The notes under the pieces were generated by a model. It saw only the letters and a list, made by a program, of their open reading frames with translations, was not told the origin of the DNA and ran no database searches. Below, in pieces: positions 25,978 to 33,683 of a stretch of DNA of 64,000 nt. A program made the translations under genes and the position numbers. Origin of the DNA: an uncultured Clostridia bacterium (GTDB lineage Bacteria > Bacillota > Clostridia > Oscillospirales > Acutalibacteraceae); the NCBI GenBank assembly GCA_944384985.1, contig CALWVM010000012.1, positions 1 through 64,000 on the forward strand, read 5' to 3'. How positions within the stretch are numbered: position 1 is the stretch's first letter; each line of letters begins with the position of its first letter.

Positions 25978-26006
25978 TTGATTTTTCGGGATGGGTTCGG
26001 TACAAT
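25978..26006 (+). promoter_or_regulatory. Sigma-A promoter of cdd
   Basis: TTGATT at 25978-25983 and TACAAT at 26001-26006 have a 17 bp spacer, 33 bp before the ATG. Confidence 0.75.
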
Positions 26007-26039
26007 AGTTTTGTTTGAAAATAATATAAAGGAGCGATT

Positions 26040-26444
26040 ATGATGACACCGCAGGAACTGGTCGTCTGCGCGCTGGACGCGCAAAAACACGCCTATGCGC
26101 CTTACTCGGGATTCCAGGTGGGCGCGGCGCTTGTAACACGCCAAGGCAAGGTCTATCTCGGCTGCAATATTGAAAACAAAAGCTTTTCCCCCACCGTTTG
26201 CGCCGAACGCGTGGCGCTGTTTAAGGCGGTCAGCGAGGGCGAAACGGATTTTGAGGCGATCGCCGTAGTCGGCCGCGATAAGAACGGTGTTTACAAGCAT
26301 TTCTGCACGCCGTGCGGCGTATGCCGACAGGCGCTCGCGGAATTCTGCGCGCCGGATCTCAAAATCATCTTCGGCGATGATACCGGCGAATGCGAGGTGC
26401 ACACGTTAGCGGAGCTTCTGCCGTATTCCTTTTCGATGGAATGA
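26040..26444 (+). CDS. cdd: Cytidine deaminase
   Basis: The 134-residue homotetramer-type cytidine deaminase has YAPYSGFQVGAAL, then SFSPTVCAERVALFKAV (CAE with the zinc Cys and catalytic Glu) and CTPCGVCRQALAEF (the two other zinc Cys). It converts cytidine and deoxycytidine to uridine forms for pyrimidine salvage. Start ATG 26040, or the next codon ATG 26043, follows AAAGGAG. It is a single gene, with no clear hairpin before the next promoter. Confidence 0.96.
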   Translation: MMTPQELVVCALDAQKHAYAPYSGFQVGAALVTRQGKVYLGCNIENKSFSPTVCAERVALFKAVSEGETDFEAIAVVGRDKNGVYKHFCTPCGVCRQALAEFCAPDLKIIFGDDTGECEVHTLAELLPYSFSME

Positions 26445-26520
26445 GTAGGGACCCAATTTCCGAAACGGGATTCGTAACAATAACTAAAACTTATAGAACA
26501 ATTTTGTAAAATTTATGGAA

Positions 26521-26549
26521 TTGCTATAAATTCTACCATTTGTTATACT
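26521..26549 (+). promoter_or_regulatory. Sigma-A promoter of the lipoprotein gene
   Basis: TTGCTA at 26521-26526 and TATACT at 26544-26549 have a 17 bp spacer in an A/T-rich stretch. Confidence 0.75.
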
Positions 26550-26621
26550 AAAACTGAGGGGATGCCAATGGGTCATGAAATTATCCGAACCATAAAATGA
26601 AGCGTTTTTGAGGAGAGGACT

Positions 26622-27398
26622 ATGGGTAAAAAGCGCATTTTTGCGGTTGTTGTTCTTTTGGCAGTCTGCACAATTTCACTGCTTGCCGGCTGCGTGCGGC
26701 CGTATGACGCGCAGATCTTTCTGACGTATTCCGAAAATACGAAAGCCTTTATCAGCGTTTCGGTGCCGTGGAATATCCGCACCGATCGGTCGCCGTCGTA
26801 TTCCGAGCAATACGGCAGGAACGGCGAGTTTATGTCCACGGAGCCTTTTTCCGAGATCGTTGCGGCGCTAAAAGCCGAAAATCCCGATGTCACGTTCCAA
26901 AAGATCCTTGACGACCGCTATTTGCTGACCGATACGGCGGGCAGCATGTGTATGCTGAAAGTCGAGCAGATCGGCGAAACGGCGGGACCCGGTGAGGAAA
27001 TTCCCGATTATGTATTCCCGAATGGGCTCGTGACGGGAGAATGCGAAACAGACGGCAGCAAAAGTATCCGATTTTATCAGCTGAAAAGCGGCTGCAGGGT
27101 CGGCGACCCCTGGGAGAATTTCCTCTGCCCGCTGCACCTGTTCACGGCCGAAGAACTTGGGCTGATCCAGCATATCGCGTTCGGCGACGCGCAGCCGGGC
27201 TCTACGTATCTTGCGGTCGGGACACAAGAGGATTTCCAAAACTTCTATACGGATTTCGGCTTGCAGCCCGAACCGACCGAGAACGGCTTTTCTGTGCAGT
27301 GCACGGGGTCAGGCGGTTCGCAAATCCTTGTGACGTTTACTTTCGGCACAGATGAAACCGGCAAGACTACCGTGTCTTTTGAAGCACAGGCTGCGTGA
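26622..27398 (+). CDS. Putative lipoprotein of unknown function
   Basis: The protein has 258 residues. The N-terminus is a lipoprotein signal, with Lys residues, a hydrophobic stretch and the lipobox LLAGC (Cys about 24). The mature part is acidic and beta-rich, with no motif I recognise; it contains a few more Cys (CMLK, GECET, SGCRV, FLCPL, VQCTG). It starts at ATG 26622 after GAGGAGAGG. Its own promoter and terminator make it a monocistronic unit. An extracytoplasmic, membrane-attached location is inferred from the lipobox. Confidence 0.75.
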   Translation: MGKKRIFAVVVLLAVCTISLLAGCVRPYDAQIFLTYSENTKAFISVSVPWNIRTDRSPSYSEQYGRNGEFMSTEPFSEIVAALKAENPDVTFQKILDDRYLLTDTAGSMCMLKVEQIGETAGPGEEIPDYVFPNGLVTGECETDGSKSIRFYQLKSGCRVGDPWENFLCPLHLFTAEELGLIQHIAFGDAQPGSTYLAVGTQEDFQNFYTDFGLQPEPTENGFSVQCTGSGGSQILVTFTFGTDETGKTTVSFEAQAA

Positions 27399-27407
27399 AG
27401 GAAAAAC

Positions 27408-27442
27408 AAAAACGCACCTCGCAAAAACGAGGTGCGTTTTTT
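27408..27442. terminator. Bidirectional terminator shared by the lipoprotein gene and tRNA-Arg
   Basis: AAAACGCACCTCG pairs with CGAGGTGCGTTTT around CAAAAA, followed by TT on plus; on minus a T-rich tract (TTTTTGTTTTT) follows. Its right edge abuts the CCA end of the tRNA gene. Confidence 0.9.
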
Positions 27443-27518
27443 GGCGCGCTGCAAGGGATTCGAACCCCTGACCTTTTGGTTCGTAGCCAAACACTCTATC
27501 CAGCTGAGCTAGCAGCGC
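27442..27518 (-). tRNA. tRNA-Arg (anticodon ACG)
   Basis: On the minus strand the full cloverleaf reads: acceptor GCGCTGC/GCAGCGC, D-arm GCTC...GAGT, anticodon stem TTTGG/CCAAA with loop CTACGAA (anticodon ACG, normally read as ICG after deamination of A34), T-arm AGGGG-TTCGAAT-CCCTT, discriminator G and encoded CCA. Length is 77 nt. It decodes CGU/CGC/CGA. It is a single tRNA gene with its own promoter and a terminator immediately after CCA. Confidence 0.97.
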
Positions 27519-27556
27519 AAATGCGGGTTCAAGCTCTTGCTTTTAACCGCCCGAAT

Positions 27557-27585
27557 ATAATATCACTGAACGGCCCAAATGTCAA
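27557..27585 (-). promoter_or_regulatory. Promoter of tRNA-Arg(ACG)
   Basis: On the minus strand TTGACA (plus 27580-27585) and TATTAT (plus 27557-27562) are 17 bp apart, about 38 bp upstream of the mature 5' end. Confidence 0.85.
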
Positions 27586-27656
27586 CAAATTTTTGCACAA
27601 TTTTTAAAAAACAAATCATTTTTACGGCGAATTCGTTCGTAATCGGTGCCCAATGT

Positions 27657-28313
27657 TTAGGCTGATGTGCCTACATTGCCGGAGACGGGTGTATTCTCGT
27701 CCCTGATCTCTTCGCGTTTGGAAAAGATACACCCGCAATCCATCTGGCGGTAGAGGTCATAGGCTTTGGAAAGCTCGATGGAACGCTTGTAGCCCTCTTT
27801 TTTCTTGAAATCCGAGGGCAAAAACCGCACACCGACCTCTTCGCCGATCGCTTTCCCCAGTTCGTTGAGCCGCGCGGCATCCTTGTGGGGGCTCACAGTC
27901 AGCGTCGTTGTGAAGAAATCAAAGCCGAGTTCGCGCGCTTTTTCAGCCGTAGCACGCAGGCGCAGCCGGAAGCATTCGGTGCAGCGTGCGCCGCCCTCCG
28001 GCTCTTCCTCCAGACCTTTGACTGCTTCAAAAAATTCCGTGGGATCATATTGCGCCGGGATCATCCGCACGCCTTTTGCAAACGGTGCGGCGGGCAGGAG
28101 CTTGTCGAATTGTGCGAGCCGCTTTTCGTATTCCGCCTGCGGGTGGATATTCGGGTTGTAAAAATAAACAGAAACGTCAAAATGCGCGCACAGCACCTCC
28201 AGCACCGCGCTTGAACACGGTGCACAGCAGCATTGCAGCAAAAGCGCAGGGCGCGTGCCCTGCGGAATCGTCGCGAGCACGGCTTCCATTTCTTTTTGAT
28301 AATTGATCTTCAA
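27657..28313 (-). CDS. queH: Epoxyqueuosine reductase QueH
   Basis: The 218-residue DUF208/QueH protein has paired cysteines LLQCCCAPCSSAVLE near the N-terminus, GARCTECFRLRL in the middle, then TTLTVSPHKD and MDCGCIFSKRE. It reduces epoxyqueuosine to queuosine in tRNA, replacing the cobalamin enzyme QueG in many anaerobes. The start is TTG 28313, 8 nt after GGAG, since no in-frame ATG fits. It has its own promoter (28334-28362) and no other queuosine genes nearby. Confidence 0.93.
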   Translation of the reverse strand: MKINYQKEMEAVLATIPQGTRPALLLQCCCAPCSSAVLEVLCAHFDVSVYFYNPNIHPQAEYEKRLAQFDKLLPAAPFAKGVRMIPAQYDPTEFFEAVKGLEEEPEGGARCTECFRLRLRATAEKARELGFDFFTTTLTVSPHKDAARLNELGKAIGEEVGVRFLPSDFKKKEGYKRSIELSKAYDLYRQMDCGCIFSKREEIRDENTPVSGNVGTSA

Positions 28314-28333
28314 GCCCTCATCTCCTGCAATCC

Positions 28334-28362
28334 ATAGTACCTGTAAGCGCGCAAAAAGTCAA
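28334..28362 (-). promoter_or_regulatory. Sigma-A promoter of queH
   Basis: On the minus strand TTGACT (plus 28357-28362) and TACTAT (plus 28334-28339) are 17 bp apart. Confidence 0.8.
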
Positions 28363-28464
28363 GCACAGGGCGCTGCATTCTTAGTCTTGAACATTTTCAT
28401 TTTTCTGTGTCTATTAGTGAATAAAATAATTTGACAAGTACCAAACAAAGTGTGTCTTTTTTGG

Positions 28465-28493
28465 TTGAAATCCACAGAAACTTATGCTATACT
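28465..28493 (+). promoter_or_regulatory. Sigma-A promoter of the NAD-epimerase gene
   Basis: TTGAAA at 28465-28470 and TATACT at 28488-28493 have a 17 bp spacer, with TATGC before the -10. Confidence 0.8.
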
Positions 28494-28565
28494 ATTCACA
28501 ATCCCGCAGAAGCGATCGGCATATGCTATTTATACCGTTTATCTGCAAAAATCGGAGGTATGTGT

Positions 28566-29585
28566 ATGAAAGTCTTTATGATTGGCGGCACAGGGCTCCT
28601 GGGCTGCGAAGCTGCCAAAATCCTGATCGAAAAGGGGCATGAAGTCAAGAGCGTCGCTCTGCCGCCGCTGCCCGAAGGGGCGCCCATCCCGAAGGAAATG
28701 GAAATCATCTTCGGCGACATCAATAAGAAGTCCGACGACGAGATCCGCGAAATGCTCAAGGGCTGCGACACCTTTATCTTCGCTGCCGGCGTAGACGAGC
28801 GCGTGGAATTCCCCGCGCCGGTTTACGATGCGTATTACAAATTCAACATCGCGCCTCTGGAGCGCATCCTGCCGCTGTGCAAGGAAATGGGCCTCAAGCG
28901 CGCCGTTGTGCTCGGCTCGTATTTCAGCTGGCTTGCCAAAGAGCGCCCGGATATGCCGATTGCCGAGAAGAACCCCTACATCCGCAGCCGTCTTGAGCAG
29001 GAAAAGGTCTGCGAAAGCTTTGCGGATGAAAACTTTGACGTTTCCGTCTTGGAGCTTCCGTACATATTCGGTACGCAGCCCGGCAGACGCCCTGTGTGGG
29101 TCATCCTCATCGAGCAGATCGCCTTTATGGATAAATGGCCCTTCACTCTGTATCCGAAGGGCGGCACCACGATGCTGACCGTCCATCAGGTCGGCCAGGT
29201 CATTGCGGGCGCGGCCGAGAAGCATGTCGGCGGCTTCCGTGCCTGGAAGATCGGCATGTATAACATGACTTGGCAGGAATTCCTTGCCATCGTCTATGAA
29301 GCCCGCGGCATGAAGGGCAGAAAAGTCATCGGCGTTGCGCCCTGGATGATGAAGATGGGCATGGGCAAGGTCGTCAAGGACTACAAAGAACGCGGCATCG
29401 ACAGTGGTATGGATCCGCTGTATCTGCCTTATATCATGGACATCAACCTCTTCACCGAGCAGAAAGATGCACTGGAACTCGGTGCGACGGAGGACGATAT
29501 CCGCGCTGCTATTTTCGATTCCATCAAGGTCAGTGAGGACGCTTACAACGGTAAGGTCAAGCTGCTGGAAATGAAAGGCGAATAA
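28566..29585 (+). CDS. NAD(P)-dependent epimerase/dehydratase-family (extended SDR) protein
   Basis: The protein has 339 residues, starting at ATG 28566, 7 nt after GGAGG; ATG 28560 abuts the ribosome site. The Rossmann loop GGTGLLGCEAA is at residues 7-13 and beyond. In place of a classic YxxxK the region reads NPYIRSRLEQEKVCE, so the catalytic dyad is not obvious and an atypical or NmrA-like member is possible. Later blocks are ELPYIFGTQPGRRPVW and MLTVHQVGQVIAGA. The substrate is unknown. It is monocistronic, with a strong terminator. Confidence 0.8.
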   Translation: MKVFMIGGTGLLGCEAAKILIEKGHEVKSVALPPLPEGAPIPKEMEIIFGDINKKSDDEIREMLKGCDTFIFAAGVDERVEFPAPVYDAYYKFNIAPLERILPLCKEMGLKRAVVLGSYFSWLAKERPDMPIAEKNPYIRSRLEQEKVCESFADENFDVSVLELPYIFGTQPGRRPVWVILIEQIAFMDKWPFTLYPKGGTTMLTVHQVGQVIAGAAEKHVGGFRAWKIGMYNMTWQEFLAIVYEARGMKGRKVIGVAPWMMKMGMGKVVKDYKERGIDSGMDPLYLPYIMDINLFTEQKDALELGATEDDIRAAIFDSIKVSEDAYNGKVKLLEMKGE

Positions 29586-29610
29586 TCGGCGGGTCTCCCG
29601 CCCCTCGCGA

Positions 29611-29639
29611 AGCACCCGCAGGTTCTGCGGGTGCTTTTT
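29611..29639 (+). terminator. Intrinsic terminator after the NAD-epimerase gene
   Basis: AGCACCCGCAG pairs with CTGCGGGTGCT around a GTT loop, followed by TTTT. Confidence 0.92.
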
Positions 29640-29740
29640 GCTTTTCTGTGATTTTGTCACGGAATTTTCTGCGCGTTTGCCGTATACTATGGATGAAAGT
29701 CAGATCCATTCGGATCGCTTAATTTCAGGAGGTAACGAAT

Positions 29741-30046
29741 ATGTCAGTTCTGCATATCAGCAAAGAAGATTTTGAAACGGAAGTCCTCAAAAGCGATAAG
29801 CCCGTTCTGCTGGATTTCTGGGCGTCGTGGTGCGGCCCGTGCCGCATGGTAGCGCCGGTCCTTGACGAAATCGCCGAAGAGCGCCCGGACATCAAGGTCT
29901 GCAAAGTCAATGTTGACGAGCAGCCGGAGCTTGCGTCTGCCTTTAACATTATGAGCATCCCAACGCTGATGGTCGTCAAAGACGGTGCCGTTGTCAACCA
30001 GTCGGTCGGCGCGCTGCCCAAAGCACAGATTCTGGCGATGCTGTAA
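29741..30046 (+). CDS. trxA: Thioredoxin
   Basis: The 101-residue thioredoxin has the active site [13 protein letters not shown] and the cis-proline loop [12 protein letters not shown]. It is a cytosolic dithiol reductant for ribonucleotide reductase, peroxiredoxins and other targets. An AGGAGG site lies 8 nt before ATG. A TATACT at 29683-29688 may be its -10, without a convincing -35. It is 28 nt ahead of a CoA-disulfide reductase, so the two form a thiol-redox operon. Confidence 0.96.
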   Translation: MSVLHISKEDFETEVLKSDKPVLLDFWASWCGPCRMVAPVLDEIAEERPDIKVCKVNVDEQPELASAFNIMSIPTLMVVKDGAVVNQSVGALPKAQILAML

Positions 30047-30074
30047 CAAAAAATTCCGTAAAAGAGGTGCGTGT

Positions 30075-31766
30075 ATGAAAGTCGTGATCGTCGGCGGCGT
30101 TGCGGGCGGCGCAACGGCCGCAGCAAGGCTGCGCCGTCTCGATGAGGCCGCGCAGATTGTGGTGTTTGAACGCTCGGGGTTTGTCTCCTATGCCAACTGC
30201 GGGCTGCCGTATTTTGTCGGCGGCGTGATTGAGGACGAAAGCGAACTAACGTTGCAAACGCCGGAGAGCTTCCGCAGACGGTTCAACGTAGATGTGCGCG
30301 TGCACCACGAGGTGACAGCGATTGATCCCAAAGCCAAGACCGTGACCGTGCGCAACTTGGAAACGGGCGAAACGTTTGCACAAAGCTACGATAAGCTGGT
30401 GCTTTCCCCCGGCGCAAAGCCCATTTCTCTGGGACTTTCCGAGCCGCTTCCCGAGCGCGTGTTCACGCTTCGCACGGTGGAAGATACCCTGCGCATCCAT
30501 AACTTTGTGCAGCAGAATCACCCGAAATCCGTGGTGCTTGCGGGCGGCGGGTATATCGGGCTGGAGCTTGCGGAAAATCTGATGCGGCAGGGCGTGCAGG
30601 TGACCATCGTGCAGCGGGATGACCAGCTTTTGCTGCCGCTGGACGCGGATATGGCTGCCTATGTGCACGCATACGTCCGCAGGCACGGCGTGCGGCTGTT
30701 CCTTGGGCACGCGGTGACAGGTGTGCAGGCCGGGACCGATCAGGTCAAAGTGGATCTGAAAAACGCCCCATCGCTCTCCGCGGATATGGCGGTGCTTGCC
30801 GTCGGCGTTGTGCCGGATACAGCGCTTGCCGCCCAAGCGGGACTTGCGCTCGGCGCGCAAGGGAGCATCGTGGTGGATGCCCATATGCGCACGTCCGACC
30901 CGGATATCTATGCCGTCGGCGACGCGGTGCAGGTGCAAAACGGCGTGACAGGAAACCCCGCGCGCATTCCGCTCGCCGGGCCTGCAAACCGGCAGGGGCG
31001 CATAGCGGCGGACAATATCTGCGGCATTGGCAGCAGCTACCGCGGCTCGTTTGGTTCCTCGATTTTGCAGGTGTTTGATATGACCGTTGCATCCACCGGG
31101 CTCAACGCCCGCGCGGCAAAGGCAGCGGGAATCGATTTTGACCGCGTATACCTTGCCCCGATGGATCATGCATCCTATTATCCGGGCGGTCAGGTCATGA
31201 GCATAAAAGTGTTGTTCGAAAAAGGAACATATCGGCTTTTGGGCGCGCAGATCGTCGGCTTTTCCGGCGTGGATAAGCGCATCGACGTGTTTGCAACCGC
31301 CATGCAGGCGGGGATGACCGCCCCGCAGCTCAAAGACCTGGATCTTGCCTACGCGCCGCCGTATGCGTCGGCAAAGGATCCGGTAAACTTGGTTGGATAT
31401 CTGGCAGATAACATCGCAACAGGCAAGCTGCAGCAGTTTTTCTGGGAGGAAGCGGACACCCTTCCGCGCGACGGCAGCGTGACGCTTTTGGATGTACGCA
31501 CTCCGGGCGAATATGCGCGCGGGCACATTGCGGGCTTCCGAAATATCGAGTTGGATACTTTGCGTGAGCATCTCGGCGAATTGCCCGCAGGGAAACCGGT
31601 CTATGTTCACTGCCAGAGCGGCCTGCGCAGCTATGTGGCCTGTCGCATCCTGGCGCAGCATGGGTTTATCTGCTACAATCTCTCCGGCGGATACCGCCAG
31701 TACGCGGCGGCAACCGCGGAGCGAGAAGCCGCTGCAAGTGCAATGCCCTGCGGGAAAGAAATCTAA
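30075..31766 (+). CDS. CoA-disulfide reductase / NADH oxidase-type flavoprotein with C-terminal rhodanese
   Basis: The protein has 563 residues, starting at ATG 30075 after AAAGAGG. Residues 1 to about 445 are a FAD/NAD flavoprotein: VGGVAGGATAAARLRRL (FAD), SYANCGLPYFVGG with the single redox Cys near 42, GGGYIGLELAENL (NAD) and DIYAVGDAV. Residues about 455-550 are a rhodanese domain with active-site loop YVHCQSGLRS. This CoADR-RHD fusion reduces CoA disulfides, polysulfides or CoA persulfides with NAD(P)H. The thioredoxin gene is directly upstream and a Crp/Fnr-type regulator gene lies convergent. It is a likely oxidative or sulfur-stress enzyme. Confidence 0.92.
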   Translation: MKVVIVGGVAGGATAAARLRRLDEAAQIVVFERSGFVSYANCGLPYFVGGVIEDESELTLQTPESFRRRFNVDVRVHHEVTAIDPKAKTVTVRNLETGETFAQSYDKLVLSPGAKPISLGLSEPLPERVFTLRTVEDTLRIHNFVQQNHPKSVVLAGGGYIGLELAENLMRQGVQVTIVQRDDQLLLPLDADMAAYVHAYVRRHGVRLFLGHAVTGVQAGTDQVKVDLKNAPSLSADMAVLAVGVVPDTALAAQAGLALGAQGSIVVDAHMRTSDPDIYAVGDAVQVQNGVTGNPARIPLAGPANRQGRIAADNICGIGSSYRGSFGSSILQVFDMTVASTGLNARAAKAAGIDFDRVYLAPMDHASYYPGGQVMSIKVLFEKGTYRLLGAQIVGFSGVDKRIDVFATAMQAGMTAPQLKDLDLAYAPPYASAKDPVNLVGYLADNIATGKLQQFFWEEADTLPRDGSVTLLDVRTPGEYARGHIAGFRNIELDTLREHLGELPAGKPVYVHCQSGLRSYVACRILAQHGFICYNLSGGYRQYAAATAEREAAASAMPCGKEI

Positions 31767-31795
31767 AACAGCGGAAACAAAAAGACAGCATAAAA

Positions 31796-31828
31796 CGGCG
31801 CGGGGAAGCGTATCGCTTCCCCGCGCCG
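31796..31828. terminator. Bidirectional terminator between the CoADR and Crp genes
   Basis: CGGCGCGGGGAAGCG pairs with CGCTTCCCCGCGCCG around TAT, a 15-bp perfect stem. TTATTTTT follows shortly on plus and TTTTA on minus. Confidence 0.9.
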
Positions 31829-31843
31829 GACCTTATTTTTATG

Positions 31844-32503
31844 TCATGCTTCGCTCAGTTCCCGCAGGCGTTTTTCGTCTGTGATCGCAATTTCCCCACG
31901 GGACACACGCACAAGCCCTTCCTCCTGAAGAAGGCGCAGCACCCGCGTGACGACCTCACGCGCAGTGCCCAAGTGGTTGGCAATCTTTTCGTGCGTAAGG
32001 CGCAGCGTATCGCTGCCTTCGAGCGCCGCTTCTTCCAAAAGGAAGCCGGCAAGGCGTTTGTCCATGCTTTTCCACAGGATCTGTTCCACATCCCACATAA
32101 CTTCGGAAAACCGGCTTGCCATGATCTCGTTGGTGTAATTGGCAAGCGCGGCGGAGCTTTTCGCCGCTTTTTGATAGACGTCGGCGGGGACCACCCAGAC
32201 TTCCGACGGGGTTTGCGCTTCCACCGTTATGTCAAATTGCAGGCTGTGCAGCATACACGACGCAGAAAGCAGGCAGATGTCCCGGTCAAACAGGCGGTAG
32301 AGGGTGATCTCCCGGCCCTCGGGAGAAACGATATAGGCGCGCAGTTGCCCCGAAACGACCAAAAGCAGCCCCGTGCAGCCGGTCATCCCGCTGTGCAGCA
32401 CTGTCCCGGCAGGAACGCGGCGGCGGGAGAGCGCTCGCTCCAGCGCCTCTTTTTCCGGTTTTGGTATTTCTTCGAGCATCGGGAAAAAATCGACCAGTTC
32501 CAT
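31844..32503 (-). CDS. Crp/Fnr-family transcriptional regulator
   Basis: The protein has 219 residues. Residues about 20-140 form a cyclic-nucleotide-binding-like beta roll (GLLLVVSGQLRAYIVSPEGREITLYRL), and about 150-215 form a winged helix with LTHEKIANHLGTAREVVTRVLRLLQEEGLV, the Crp recognition region. Cys residues lie at LLSASCMLH and TGCTG, but no N-terminal Fnr cluster is present. The effector is unknown. It is 26 nt after the acetyltransferase gene, so it probably belongs to the operon starting at the CAP gene. Its neighbour across the terminator is the CoADR gene, a possible target. Confidence 0.9.
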   Translation of the reverse strand: MELVDFFPMLEEIPKPEKEALERALSRRRVPAGTVLHSGMTGCTGLLLVVSGQLRAYIVSPEGREITLYRLFDRDICLLSASCMLHSLQFDITVEAQTPSEVWVVPADVYQKAAKSSAALANYTNEIMASRFSEVMWDVEQILWKSMDKRLAGFLLEEAALEGSDTLRLTHEKIANHLGTAREVVTRVLRLLQEEGLVRVSRGEIAITDEKRLRELSEA

Positions 32504-32529
32504 ACGTCTTGCCTTTCGCCGCTTCTTGC

Positions 32530-33144
32530 TTATTCCAAATCGATCTTGCGGTCTTTGTAGTAATAGGTGCGGTCGTGCTCGCCGATCTCACGCAGCACAC
32601 GGCAGGGGTTGCCCACTGCCACGCAGTTCGCGGGGATATCCTTTGTCACGACGCTGCCCGCGCCGATCACGCTGTTGTCACCGATGGTTACACCCGGCAG
32701 CAGGACTGCGCCGCCGCCGATCCAGACGTTTTTGCCGATGTGCACGGGGATGTTGAACTGCATCCCGCGGCTGCGCAGCTTCGGCTCCACAGGGTGCCCG
32801 GCTGTGGCGACGGTGACGTTCGGCCCGAACATGCAGTGGTCGCCGATGTAGATGTCCGCATCGTCCACAAGGGTCAGGTTGAAATTCCCATAAACGCCGT
32901 TGCCCGCGTGCACATGCCGCCCGCCCCAATTTGTATGCAGCGGCGGTTCAAAATAGCAGCCCTCGCCGATTTCTGCAAACATTTTTTTGAGCAGGCTCTG
33001 CCGTTTTTCCTGCTCGCTCGGGCGCGTGGCGTTGTAATCGTACAAAAGCTCCAGGCAGGCAAGCTGCTCACGCATCAGTTCCTCGTCATCGGGCGGGTAG
33101 ATACGCCCCTCGCCCATCCTTTGGCGCGCTTCTTCAGGCGTCAT
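32530..33144 (-). CDS. Maltose/galactoside O-acetyltransferase family (LbH acyltransferase)
   Basis: The 204-residue protein has an N-terminal Mac domain (MGEGRIYPPDDEELM) followed by left-handed beta-helix hexapeptides (IYIGDHCMFGPNVTV, VHIGKNVWIGGGAVLLPGV, VIGAGSVVTKDIP), ending VAVGNPCRVLREI. This is the Maa/LacA class that transfers acetyl from acetyl-CoA to sugar hydroxyls; the catalytic His is in TAGHPVEP. The physiological acceptor is unclear. It overlaps the YgjP gene by 11 nt. Confidence 0.93.
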   Translation of the reverse strand: MTPEEARQRMGEGRIYPPDDEELMREQLACLELLYDYNATRPSEQEKRQSLLKKMFAEIGEGCYFEPPLHTNWGGRHVHAGNGVYGNFNLTLVDDADIYIGDHCMFGPNVTVATAGHPVEPKLRSRGMQFNIPVHIGKNVWIGGGAVLLPGVTIGDNSVIGAGSVVTKDIPANCVAVGNPCRVLREIGEHDRTYYYKDRKIDLE

Positions 33145-33679
33145 GTGTGTTTCCTCCTTGTAAAGGTATATTCCTTAACATCTCCACGCGCCGCTTGTAA
33201 TCGGGCAGCACGTTGGCAACAACTTTGTAAAAGGCGGGGGAGTGGTTCTTTTCGCGGATGTGCGCCAGTTCATGTACAACCACATAGTCCACAGCCTCAC
33301 GCGGATAGAGCATCAGCCGCCAGGAAAAGCAAAGGTGGTCTGTGCCGCTGCACGAGCCGAACCGCTTTTTCGCCGAGGTGATGCGTACTCCGGCCGGCTT
33401 CACACCCATTTGCGCGGCATAGTACGCCACGCGCGGCGGGATCTCCCGCTCGGCGCGCGCCCGAAGCTCCGCAACGCGCGTTTGATCAAGCGTTGCTTCG
33501 AGTGCCCGGCGCTTTGCCTGCCGTTCTGTGGCGGCGGCAAGCCACGCTTTGTGCCGTTCCAAAAAAGTTTCGATCTCAGCGCGCGAAAGCCCTATGGGCG
33601 CTTTGACGATGGGCACGCCGTCGTCACCCACGGTGAGCGCAAGGGTTTTGCGGCGGCTGTAAAATAGTTTATACTGCAT
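33134..33679 (-). CDS. YgjP-like (DUF45) zinc metallopeptidase-fold protein
   Basis: The 181-residue protein starts at ATG 33679, 4 nt after the CAP gene stop. The family signature is VVHELAHIREKNHSPAFYKVV (HExxH plus a downstream His), preceded by RFGSCSGTDHLCFSWRL. The N-terminal half is helical and Arg-rich. The family is called M48-like or SprT-like. No peptidase substrate is firmly known, and some members are listed as UTP pyrophosphatases. It has no strong ribosome site, so it probably relies on coupling to the gene before it. Confidence 0.9.
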   Translation of the reverse strand: MQYKLFYSRRKTLALTVGDDGVPIVKAPIGLSRAEIETFLERHKAWLAAATERQAKRRALEATLDQTRVAELRARAEREIPPRVAYYAAQMGVKPAGVRITSAKKRFGSCSGTDHLCFSWRLMLYPREAVDYVVVHELAHIREKNHSPAFYKVVANVLPDYKRRVEMLRNIPLQGGNTHDA

Positions 33680-33683
33680 GGCG

